From Lewinella cohaerens DSM 23179 (GTDB lineage Bacteria; Bacteroidota; Bacteroidia; Chitinophagales; Saprospiraceae), in the NCBI RefSeq assembly GCF_000379805.1, contig NZ_KB903534.1, forward strand, positions 20,043-84,042: a stretch of 64,000 nucleotides of DNA. The letters are read 5' to 3'. The stretch's first letter is position 1. Each line of letters begins with the position of its first letter. A program made the position numbers and the translations under genes. Below are positions 1 through 7,009 of this stretch, in pieces. The notes beneath the pieces are model-generated. The model ran no database searches. It was given only the letters and a program-made list of their open reading frames with translations, and was not told the origin of the DNA.

Positions 1-1
1 C

Positions 2-1147
2 TGGGCGTGGAGCAGCGGCCTGCGTGTGCCGGAAGATGAATGGTCGTTTGTGGTGATGGTGATCACCCCCGAGCAAGTGACCTTTTACCTGAATGAAGAG
101 GAGGTGACGCGTGTTTTTGACGACCCGATAGAACCTGCTTTTTGGGGTAACTTCCGGATAGGAAGCTATCAGGGATGGGGCTCACGCAACTTCCGTGGCC
201 AGCTTGACGAAGCAGTGATCTGGAACCGGGCACTGGATAGGGACGAGATCCGCACCTGGCGGCACCTGACCAAACAGCGACAGGTGGACCCCGCGCATGA
301 ACTGTACGATGAAACATTGTTGGGGTATTACCAATTCAATGAGTTTAGCGGAGCGGTATATGATCGTGCCAACAATAACCACGGAATTTTATCAGGTATT
401 GCAGAAAGGACACCTTCGAGTGCACCTATTGGCGACGGTAGCAGCAGTAAGCAAACGGTGAATACTGGTGGTAGTTACGCTTTTACGGCAGAGCAATTGA
501 TGCTTGATTTCCCTTCGGCAGGAAGCTATCCTGGAGAAGAAGTGGTGGTGACGAGATTGGAAAATGCACCGAGCTTATTGCCAGAAAATAGCCTGCCTAC
601 AGAACAGTATTGGATTGTAAATAACTATGGTGAAACACCATTTAGTGCACTGGAAAGCTTGGTATTTGCAGGGATTTCAGAAGTAGATGCTACCACGGCG
701 GCAGCGCCAGAGCAGTTTATTCTGTACCAACGCTGGGCCAATGCCGACGTTACGGCGTGGGGCTCTTTTGTCGACCAGGCCGATATGGCTGATGAAGCAA
801 CCAGTGGCTTGGTATTTAGTACGGATAGTGAGATAGAGGAACTGGGTCAGTTTGCGCTGGGTGGCGACGAGACGTTGATCATAGTGGGTACGGAAGAAGC
901 ACCGTTGGCAGATGCCTGGGCACGTGTGTTTCCCAACCCAATTGGTGTGAATGGCCAATTGCGAATAGAGAGCCAGTTGGTAGGACAAAATGTGTTTCAG
1001 TTGTTCAATCAGGAAGGCCGCCTGCTACGTACTACTCGCTTTGAGGGCGGTGTATATCTACGCTTGACAAGCTTGCCAGCGGGGACGTACACTTACCGGA
1101 TCGTAAATGGAGAGGAAGTGACTAGTGGGCGGTTGGTGAAGGGGTAG
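2..1147 (+). CDS. C-terminal part of a secreted LamG-like T9SS protein (5' end outside window)
   Basis: The reading frame is open from the first bases of the window, so the start lies upstream. Its first ~75 visible residues look like a concanavalin-A/LamG jellyroll (FYLNEEEV, FRIGSYQGWGSRNFRGQLDE, then a VIWNRALDRDEI strand), a fold that usually binds glycans or mediates adhesion. The last ~75 residues form a type A T9SS sorting tail: VFPNPI, a QLFNQEGRLL strand, then LPAGTYTYRI and a final basic LVKG. The protein is therefore probably exported across the outer membrane and anchored or released by PorU-type processing. The middle (~residues 140-290) matches nothing I recognise. Catalytic modules, if any, would be in the missing 5' part. 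The T9SS tail is clear; the ligand is unknown. Confidence 0.85.
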   Translation, partial: WAWSSGLRVPEDEWSFVVMVITPEQVTFYLNEEEVTRVFDDPIEPAFWGNFRIGSYQGWGSRNFRGQLDEAVIWNRALDRDEIRTWRHLTKQRQVDPAHELYDETLLGYYQFNEFSGAVYDRANNNHGILSGIAERTPSSAPIGDGSSSKQTVNTGGSYAFTAEQLMLDFPSAGSYPGEEVVVTRLENAPSLLPENSLPTEQYWIVNNYGETPFSALESLVFAGISEVDATTAAAPEQFILYQRWANADVTAWGSFVDQADMADEATSGLVFSTDSEIEELGQFALGGDETLIIVGTEEAPLADAWARVFPNPIGVNGQLRIESQLVGQNVFQLFNQEGRLLRTTRFEGGVYLRLTSLPAGTYTYRIVNGEEVTSGRLVKG

Positions 1148-1199
1148 TGGTCTAAATTAAAATTGCGGGTTACCTATTGGTGTTTTTTTACTAATTATA

Positions 1200-1355
1200 G
1201 GTCGTGCTACGCTGCGCTTGCGGTAGAGCCGACGCAGCTGGCGGTAGCCGCGCTACGCGCGAGCGAAGCGAGCACAACCCACTCGCGAAGCGAGTACCCT
1301 CACGAATCCCGAGCATTCGGGATGAGTACCACCATGACCCCGGCAAAAGACCGGG
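1200..1355. repeat. Cluster of short perfect hairpins between convergent genes
   Basis: The gap between the T9SS gene and radC holds several small palindromes: ACTCGCGAAGCGAGT at 1281-1295, ATCCCGA-gcat-TCGGGAT at 1306-1323 and CCCGG-caaaaga-CCGGG at 1338-1355, with further GAGCGAAGCGAGC-type words at 1260-1272. They could end transcription from both sides or be REP-like units; no U-run follows them on the + strand. The 243-base ORF through this region is not supported. Confidence 0.5.
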
Positions 1356-1368
1356 AGAACACTAACCC

Positions 1369-2094
1369 TTACCCTTCCATCTCCCCTTCGTCAGCAAAGC
1401 TATAGAAGCCCTTTTCACTGATAATGAGATGATCGAGTAGCGGCAGGTCGAGCTGTTTGCCGGCCAGGAATAGTTTGTGAGTGAGCATACAGTCGGCCTG
1501 ACTAGGTTGGAGGTTGGTGCTGGGGTGATTGTGGGCCAGAATGATGGAGGAAGCTTTGAGCGCTAGCGCGCGGCCGAAGACGAGCTTGGCATCGACGACG
1601 GTACCGGCACGGCCGCCGGAGCTGATCTTTACCCGGTGGATGATATAATTGGCCCGATTGAGGCAGAGCATCCAGCATTCTTCGTGTTCGAGGTCGGCGA
1701 TCAAGGGGGCAAGGCAATGGTAAGCATCGGCGCTTTTACGCACCTGCGGACGATCACTTAATGGCGTGAGTTGGCGGCGGCGACCCAGCTCTAAGGCAGC
1801 GATGATGGTCACCGCTTTGGCTTCTCCGATGCCGGGGAACTTTAGGAGATCAGCACAGGTTTGTTTGCCCAGCAGGTGCAGGTTGTTGTCTACTGCTTTT
1901 AATATACGTTGGGCGAGGCTGAGCGCACTTTCCTGACGGCTACCGGAACCTAGCAGAATGGCTACCAACTCGGCATCACTAAGTTGTTGACGGCCTTTGA
2001 GGAGGAGCTTTTCTCGGGGGCGGTCTTCTTCTGCCCAGGCAGTAATCGCTAAAGAATTGGAGGAGTAGTTGTTGAATGTTGGAATAACGGACAT
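1369..2094 (-). CDS. radC: RadC family JAB/MPN-domain protein
   Basis: The protein has 241 residues, the usual RadC length. The N-terminal third carries the helical UPF0758 region (RPREKLLLKGRQQLSDAELV, AILLGSGS, then the helix-hairpin-helix FPGIGEAKA). The C-terminal half has the JAB1/MPN metal site, AHNHPS followed by a downstream Asp (QPSQAD), so the zinc-binding His-x-His...Asp set is intact. RadC was once linked to DNA repair, but its cellular role is still unclear and no enzymatic activity is firmly assigned. It is transcribed towards the T9SS gene and separated from it by hairpins. The start MSVIPTF is the first in frame. Confidence 0.93.
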   Translation of the reverse strand: MSVIPTFNNYSSNSLAITAWAEEDRPREKLLLKGRQQLSDAELVAILLGSGSRQESALSLAQRILKAVDNNLHLLGKQTCADLLKFPGIGEAKAVTIIAALELGRRRQLTPLSDRPQVRKSADAYHCLAPLIADLEHEECWMLCLNRANYIIHRVKISSGGRAGTVVDAKLVFGRALALKASSIILAHNHPSTNLQPSQADCMLTHKLFLAGKQLDLPLLDHLIISEKGFYSFADEGEMEG

Positions 2095-2312
2095 GGTATA
2101 GCATTAGGTTTGCCTGCACGCTAGCTGGTCGCAGACAAAAGAGGTTGAAGGAAATAAATGCTTACCCGGAATTTAAGAGGGAGGAAGGAGACTAGAGAAT
2201 AAGTCGTGTTCCGTTTCCGTGCGTTGATGTACGCGTATTTCCGACCCATCCTGGATCGGTGTTTCTCAAAGATAAAGATAAAATTAAAAACAGGTTACCT
2301 ATCTTCGCTTTT

Positions 2313-2720
2313 ATGAATAATTTTCGTTTTCAACGCGGTGAGCGGTTAAAGAGCAGAAAGGAGCTGGAACGGCTTTTTGAGCCGGGAGGCAGTGCGCTGA
2401 TGCAGTACCCTTTGCGCCTGGTGTGGCGCCCTGTGGAGGAGGCACGTAGTAGTTTTCCGATACAGTTTACGGTGAGCGTTTCCAAGCGTCGCTTTAAGCA
2501 TGCGGTAGACCGCAACCGAGTAAAACGCTTGGTGCGGGAAGCTTACCGTTTGCGGAAGCACGAATTATACGATGCCTTGCCTGAAGAAGGCCCTCAGCTA
2601 GCTTGGATGATCATTTTTATAGGTAAAGAATTGCCTGAATACGCCAAAGTGGATAAGGCGATGCGTAAATTGATCGCCAAGTTTATAAAACAATATTCCT
2701 TATCACAGACCAACGGTTAG
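2313..2720 (+). CDS. rnpA: Ribonuclease P protein component
   Basis: The small basic subunit of RNase P helps the RNA subunit bind and process the 5' leader of pre-tRNA. The family signature RNRVKRLVREAYRL is present, with the preceding FTVSVSKRRFKHAV strand and helix and the N-terminal RLKSRKELERLF helix. I chose the ATG giving MNNFRFQRGERL (135 aa); the frame stays open 18 codons further upstream, but that stretch looks non-coding. In many bacteria rnpA follows rpmH; here no rpmH is visible upstream, and a hairpin-rich spacer follows. Identification is by motif and length and is confident. Confidence 0.95.
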   Translation: MNNFRFQRGERLKSRKELERLFEPGGSALMQYPLRLVWRPVEEARSSFPIQFTVSVSKRRFKHAVDRNRVKRLVREAYRLRKHELYDALPEEGPQLAWMIIFIGKELPEYAKVDKAMRKLIAKFIKQYSLSQTNG

Positions 2721-2755
2721 GGTGAGAGAGGGGTCTTTGTTTAGTTGGACGTTGG

Positions 2756-2815
2756 GCAAAAGTCCGTAGAAAGATGCGGGCTGCTTCGCGCCTTTAGCGT
2801 ATAGGGTAGAGGGAT
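2756..2815 (+). repeat. REP-like repeat family 2, copy 1
   Basis: This copy reads AAAGTCCGTAGAAAGATGCG, a GC-rich centre, then AGGGTAGAGGGA. It matches the reverse complement of the copy at 2933-2992 and the copies at 17437-17497 (reverse) and 19483-19550 (forward). Here the centre is GGCTGCTTCGCGCC; in two other copies it is the palindrome GCGATNAAATCGC. Confidence 0.7.
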
Positions 2816-2932
2816 AACAAACCATTAGGAATTAATATCCAACTTGGGCAAGAAAATCTGATGGTGAAAATTTTTCAATAGGTTGCTACTAGCGTTATCA
2901 ACTCCGAGAACCGCAGGGACGATCACCAAAGG

Positions 2933-2992
2933 TAAAGTCCCTCTACCTTTTACCCAAAGTGGCGATAAAATCGCCACGCATCCCTCTACGGT
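2933..2992 (-). repeat. REP-like repeat family 2, copy 2
   Basis: On the + strand this copy reads AAAGTCCCTCTACCTTTTAC, then GGCGATAAAATCGCC, then ACGCATCCCTCTACGGTC. It lies in inverted orientation to the copy at 2756-2815. Together they occupy most of the 326-base gap between rnpA and the next gene; the ~115 bases between them show no gene. Confidence 0.7.
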
Positions 2993-3046
2993 CTTAAAGA
3001 ACTGCTATGCGGAATGCCGAAAGTGTGATACATAAACCCCCAAATT

Positions 3047-3541
3047 ATGCGCTACCTATACCTGTTTGTTTGCTTTCTTACGGTGAGTACCCTTTCAGCT
3101 CAGCGTGTCTTACTTATTGAGAAACTCAACAGTGCTCATACGACAAAATTATACGTTGGTGATTATATTCAATACCAGCTCGTAGGGGAGAAGGATTGGT
3201 ACGGTGAGCGAATCTATGACCTCCGTGATGATACCCAGGCCTTGGTTTTTCCTGATCGTTATGTGGCTATTGAGGATATTGCGATGCTGCGCCAGGGAAA
3301 ACCTTGGGCACGTAACATAGGTATGATGTTGATCACTTTTGGGGTGTCTTGGTCGGGGTTTGCACTATTAGGAACAGCTACCGATGGCGATCCTGAGACA
3401 GGATACCGAAGCAGTGATGCCATTGTGACGGGGGTGGCTGCTGGCACAGGCTTGTTGTTGCCTGTTTTGTTTGGAACGAGGCGGTTGCGATTTGGCGAAG
3501 GCCACCGCTTGCGTCTGAGGATTCTTGATATTAGTTTTTAG
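3047..3541 (+). CDS. Hypothetical exported/membrane protein (164 aa)
   Basis: I do not recognise a family. Residues 1-18 form a signal peptide ending at LSAQ, which is typical of Bacteroidota exported proteins. After a ~70-residue soluble part (KLYVGDYIQYQLVGEKDWY, suggestive of a small beta domain) come two hydrophobic segments, IGMMLITFGVSWSGFALLG and IVTGVAAGTGLLLPVLFG, and a basic tail GTRRLRFGEGHRLRLRILD. That layout resembles small Bacteroidota proteins annotated only as hypothetical. It is on the same strand as the next two genes, but a 60-base gap with a promoter-like box separates it from its neighbour. Confidence 0.75.
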   Translation: MRYLYLFVCFLTVSTLSAQRVLLIEKLNSAHTTKLYVGDYIQYQLVGEKDWYGERIYDLRDDTQALVFPDRYVAIEDIAMLRQGKPWARNIGMMLITFGVSWSGFALLGTATDGDPETGYRSSDAIVTGVAAGTGLLLPVLFGTRRLRFGEGHRLRLRILDISF

Positions 3542-3572
3542 TTAGGTTATCCCAAAGTCTAGCTTACTATTT

Positions 3573-3580
3573 TATCTTTG
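3573..3580 (+). promoter_or_regulatory. Candidate Bacteroidota -7 box (TATCTTTG)
   Basis: This is a perfect match to the Bacteroidota TAnnTTTG -7 consensus, 21 bases before the ATG of the next gene. I see no TTG at the expected -33 spacing, so the call rests on the -7 box only. Confidence 0.4.
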
Positions 3581-3601
3581 CGCTGATCAAAACCTATCAG
3601 G

Positions 3602-4108
3602 ATGACGCTGCGCGATTTTTTCGATGCCACTTCGGCTCAACCCATTTACATTGTATTTTATTTTACCATGATTGTCTTGGTGGCACTTCTTACTGGCTGG
3701 TTGGCCAAAGGCGAAGGCGAAGACAGTCCTTGGAAATACCTTTATAGTGCGTTGTTGTACCTGGTGTGTGTGCCCGGTATTTTTGCGATAAGCCTCCAGA
3801 TTTACCTCTTCCTTTTTGAACGACGGAGTATTTTTGATATGAATATTCTATTGGAAGTACTGCCAGTGATTAGTATGATCGCTACGATACTTATTGTGCG
3901 GAAAAACGTGAACATGGATCGGATTCCCGGCTTTGATAAGCTATCGGGTTTGGTGATGATGATCTGCGCTGCACTGGCTATTATGTGGTTTATTGACCGG
4001 ACCAGAATTGTGGTCTTCAGCTATATGCCGTTTCAGACGGTACTCCTTATTTTTGCGGGGTTAATGCTGGTCATTCGTTTGGGATGGTCAAGAATGATTA
4101 AAGGATAG
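3602..4108 (+). CDS. Hypothetical integral membrane protein, four transmembrane segments
   Basis: This 168-aa protein has four hydrophobic helices, at roughly residues 14-35 (PIYIVFYFTMIVLVALLTGW), 45-70, 82-98 and 112-160 (two closely spaced helices). A short polar loop, LAKGEGEDSPWK, lies between helices 1 and 2. No catalytic or transport motif is visible and no family was recognised. The gene sits between another small membrane protein and rpiA, separated from rpiA by a long-hairpin repeat, so a common operon with rpiA is unlikely. Confidence 0.75.
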   Translation: MTLRDFFDATSAQPIYIVFYFTMIVLVALLTGWLAKGEGEDSPWKYLYSALLYLVCVPGIFAISLQIYLFLFERRSIFDMNILLEVLPVISMIATILIVRKNVNMDRIPGFDKLSGLVMMICAALAIMWFIDRTRIVVFSYMPFQTVLLIFAGLMLVIRLGWSRMIKG

Positions 4109-4139
4109 GGTTGAATTTCTTTTTGCGCAATAATAAAAA

Positions 4140-4258
4140 AACAGCACGAAAATAAAACACGATTTTGGCTTTCATAATAGTTGGCCAAGCGTTTCATTTT
4201 AAGCGGGTTAACTATTTGAAAGCCTTGTGAAAAATCGTGTTTTATTTTCTGCGCAATA
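4140..4258 (+). repeat. Long-hairpin repeat element, copy 1 (upstream of rpiA)
   Basis: The element begins AACAGCACGAAAATA and ends TATTTTCTGCGCAATA. Its arms pair over ~30 bases: AAAATAAAACACGATTTT on the left pairs with AAAATCGTGTTTTATTTT on the right, then GGCTTTC with GAAAGCC. The centre is TAGTTGGCCAAGCGTTTCA followed by AAGCGGGTTAACTATTT. Related copies lie at 33124-33262 and 50136-50258 with different but still complementary stems. It ends 8 bases before the rpiA ATG, so in the rpiA mRNA it would be a leader structure. Confidence 0.75.
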
Positions 4259-4266
4259 AAAGGACT

Positions 4267-4950
4267 ATGGACAGTAAGACACAAGAAAAGAAAAACGCGG
4301 CTCTTAAAGCTGTTGAGCAGGTGCAGTCTGGTATGACGCTGGGGCTAGGAACAGGCAGTACCGCCTATTTCGCTATCGAAGCAATTGGTGAGCAATGGCA
4401 AGCGGGCACGCTTACGGATATCCGTGCGATACCCACCTCAGAAGCTACAGCTACCCAGGCACGGAGTTATGGTATTCCGCTGGTGGAGCTGGCCGATGTT
4501 GACCGTATTGACCTCACCATTGATGGTGCCGATGAGTTTGACCCTCACCTGCGGTTAATCAAAGGTGGCGGTGGTGCTCTCTTTCGGGAAAAACTGGTGG
4601 CTTTTGCTTCAGACATTATGCTGGTGATCTCGGATGCCTCCAAAGAGGTAGAGCACTTGGGCGCGTTTCCGCTACCGGTGGAAGTATTACCAAAGGCAAT
4701 CCGCTTGGTAGAGCGCGTGCTGACGGAGAAAGGTTGCCGCCCAACGCTACGAACCCAAAAGGATGGTACGCCTTACCTGACCGATAATCAGAATTATATC
4801 CTCGATTGTCAATTGGGAAAAATCGCCGATCCAGAACGGCTAGACCTGGAGTTCCACTTGGTGCCTGGTATCGTAGAGACGGGCCTTTTCTTAGGCTTGG
4901 CTACCCAGGTTATTGTTGGGCAGGGAGATGAAATTAAAGTGTTTGGATAG
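4267..4950 (+). CDS. rpiA: Ribose-5-phosphate isomerase A
   Basis: This enzyme interconverts ribose 5-phosphate and ribulose 5-phosphate in the non-oxidative pentose phosphate pathway. Family motifs are in order: the substrate loop GLGTGSTAYFAIE (~residues 27-39), IPTSEATATQA, the catalytic region DLTIDGADEFDP with the acidic residues, and LIKGGGGALFREKL with the catalytic Glu/Lys. Length (227 aa) is typical. I chose the ATG giving MDSKTQEKKN. The frame also runs back to a GTG at 4237, but those ten codons lie inside the hairpin repeat. AAAGGA just before the ATG can serve as a ribosome site, and its position right after the hairpin could make translation structure-dependent. Confidence 0.96.
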   Translation: MDSKTQEKKNAALKAVEQVQSGMTLGLGTGSTAYFAIEAIGEQWQAGTLTDIRAIPTSEATATQARSYGIPLVELADVDRIDLTIDGADEFDPHLRLIKGGGGALFREKLVAFASDIMLVISDASKEVEHLGAFPLPVEVLPKAIRLVERVLTEKGCRPTLRTQKDGTPYLTDNQNYILDCQLGKIADPERLDLEFHLVPGIVETGLFLGLATQVIVGQGDEIKVFG

Positions 4951-4967
4951 TAGAATAAGTCTAGTAA

Positions 4968-5903
4968 CTACGCGGGCCTTCTACTCACCAGATAAGCATG
5001 GCTAATGGCCACTTCTTCTTCGGGCATTTGAGCATAGGGAGCCGCAAGAGGAATCTGCCGGACCTCGGCGAGATTGCCTGCACGATTTTTCTCTTCGGAA
5101 TATGGGATAGCCAATTGCTGGTAAAGCTCGCGGTAAGTTTGTAGCCGCCATCTATTTTGTGGTTGGATAGGATTGTCGATCCACTGCCATTGTGTTTCCG
5201 AAAAACGAAGGAAGTTGTAGATCGTAATGCTTTTGTCCATGTGGGCAAAATGATCCGACATGTCAATGAAATGGCTCATCACGCCGCCAGGGGCTGTCAG
5301 GCTCCAAAGTTTTTCGACAATACCACCGAGTACTTGCGGATAAATGTGCTCGTAGGTATTATTGGAGGAAAGGAGAAGGATTTTTTCTTCGGGCAACTCA
5401 AGCGCACGAATATCTTTTACAATCGGGATAAAGTTCAACCGTTCGCACAGGCTGTTTAGTGGGGTGGTGAGGGTAGCTTGCTCCCGAATATCCTGGAGAG
5501 TTTGCCAACGTTCCTGATCAATAGCTCCCAGGCCAGCGAGAAAACGCTCCTGGTGGCGATCAATTTCTTCGAGGCAACGCAAGAGGGTAGCTGTAGTCAG
5601 GTGAGCAGAAATATCAACACTATAAATTTTATCGGCCCCTTTAAGAAAGTAACCAATCGGAATGATAGGATACCAGCCGGTACCCAATTCCAGGCAGGTA
5701 ACGCCTTTTAATTGATCTTTTCCATTGGTGGCAGAAAAATGCTCCAAGTGATCCAGTAAATGCTGGAACTTGTTGAAAAAATGTTCCTCATGTAGATCAA
5801 CACCCTTGGTGACGTACTTCTGAAAGAAAAAATTAATCCGGTTCCGAAAAGGGAGAAAAGAAATAATTTTTTGGACAATGGCCTTAAGGTACCACTTCTT
5901 CAT
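4968..5903 (-). CDS. Putative class I SAM-dependent methyltransferase
   Basis: The 311-aa protein has a Rossmann methyltransferase motif I, TCLELGTGWYPIIPIG (~residues 88-103), followed by an acidic motif II, IYSVDISAHL, the usual SAM ribose contact. A later LLLSSNNTYEHIYP and LTAPGGVMSHFIDMSDHFAH correspond to motifs IV-V. The N-terminal ~80 residues are basic and helical. The substrate cannot be read from the sequence; similar proteins are often annotated only as methyltransferases. It is convergent with rpiA, with 17 bases between the stops, so the two are not co-transcribed. Confidence 0.8.
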   Translation of the reverse strand: MKKWYLKAIVQKIISFLPFRNRINFFFQKYVTKGVDLHEEHFFNKFQHLLDHLEHFSATNGKDQLKGVTCLELGTGWYPIIPIGYFLKGADKIYSVDISAHLTTATLLRCLEEIDRHQERFLAGLGAIDQERWQTLQDIREQATLTTPLNSLCERLNFIPIVKDIRALELPEEKILLLSSNNTYEHIYPQVLGGIVEKLWSLTAPGGVMSHFIDMSDHFAHMDKSITIYNFLRFSETQWQWIDNPIQPQNRWRLQTYRELYQQLAIPYSEEKNRAGNLAEVRQIPLAAPYAQMPEEEVAISHAYLVSRRPA

Positions 5904-6019
5904 GCTTGTTGGTTGCTATTAGAGGTCGCAAAAATAGCACCTTCTAGGAGAAATTACGTTCTTATCCTGACTTTCGGTAAAATGTCTGTAGAGAGATGTG
6001 GTCCATTCTAATCCCCTCC

Positions 6020-6619
6020 TTACGCCTCCGTAAGGAAAATGGGCAATACCAATTTATCCCACTGCATTACTATTTTTCCTGGTGCCAAACGGAATTCGAG
6101 GGTAGCACTGCTGGAATCTACACCAACGGGCTTGACAGGAACACGGAGGGCATCCTGAGCTGCATCATATTCGTAAGCCCCCCACTGATCAACAACTTTA
6201 TTGAAAATGACTTGCCATTCTTTTTCGGCAGGAATTGTAAAAAGACTGTAGGTACCAGCGGCCAGGATATCTTCTCCGACTAGAATGGATTCGTCGAATG
6301 TAATACGCGTCGCTTCGTTGGCACCTGTCCGCCAAACTTCTCCGTAAGGGACGAGTGAGCCCCAAATAGCCCGCCCTTTGGTAGAGGGGCTGCCGTAATC
6401 GATAGTGATATCCACGCCATTGAGTTCTCCTTTCAATTCTTTGCGAGGGCTAGCCAATTCTGCTTCTGTAACAGTGACAGTAAACTCAGGCTGAGGTGCA
6501 CTAAAAGCCAGTGGTTCTTTTTCCTCCGGAGCTGTCGGGGGTGCTGGTGGGGAATCGCAAGAAATGAGTAGCAGAGAAATAAGAACCAATGAAGTGAAAA
6601 GGGAAAGAACGGTCTTCAT
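6020..6619 (-). CDS. DUF2911 family lipoprotein
   Basis: The start giving MKTVLSLFTSLVLISLLLIS followed by the lipobox cysteine (LISCDS) fits a lipoprotein signal peptide; 13 extra upstream codons in frame are unlikely. After a Pro/Glu-rich linker (residues ~21-45) comes the DUF2911 domain: VDITIDYGSPSTKGRAIWG, SLVPYGEVWRTGANEATRI, AAGTYSLFTIP and EWQVIFN, all typical of this Bacteroidota periplasmic family of unknown function. Length is 199 aa. The family is sometimes linked to TPR proteins, but no biochemical role is established. It is transcribed alone, divergent from the giant adhesin gene. Confidence 0.88.
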   Translation of the reverse strand: MKTVLSLFTSLVLISLLLISCDSPPAPPTAPEEKEPLAFSAPQPEFTVTVTEAELASPRKELKGELNGVDITIDYGSPSTKGRAIWGSLVPYGEVWRTGANEATRITFDESILVGEDILAAGTYSLFTIPAEKEWQVIFNKVVDQWGAYEYDAAQDALRVPVKPVGVDSSSATLEFRLAPGKIVMQWDKLVLPIFLTEA

Positions 6620-7009
6620 AGAAAAATGATTGCGTGAATTTTTTACATCAATTAACATCCAATAATCTGAACGTTATCGTATATCAATTGGTTGCCCGGA
6701 AATAATAAAATACTAATTGCAGGGTAGTCAATTGATTATGATAAAAAAAATATGAGCTAAGACCAACTAAAGAGATGGTTTTGCAAGGCAATTTTAGTAG
6801 TTTTACGCTACATCCCTTAACTACCTACCTGTGGCATGCGCACTTACTTACTGCGTTATGCATGTATCCTTAGTAACATCTACTGGTCTGTTGGATTTTT
6901 TGTTGCACCGAGTGATTGGTGACTAGCGTTCGTTTTGATAGTAAAGCTCAGAAGTAAGGGTTACTTCCTGAACTTTCTGTCGTCTACAAGCCAGTAAAAT
7001 TTATACACT
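6620..7009. other. 390-base intergenic region between divergent genes
   Basis: This AT-rich spacer must hold the promoters of the DUF2911 lipoprotein gene (leftward) and of the giant adhesin gene (rightward). I see no ORF, strong hairpin or repeat in it. A weak TTG...TAgcgTTCG pair lies at about 6902-6932, but it does not fit the consensus well. Confidence 0.5.

Noticed and set aside
1163-1405. 80-codon ORF after the first T9SS gene
   Set aside because: It is composed largely of the hairpin cluster, overlaps radC and has no protein-like composition.
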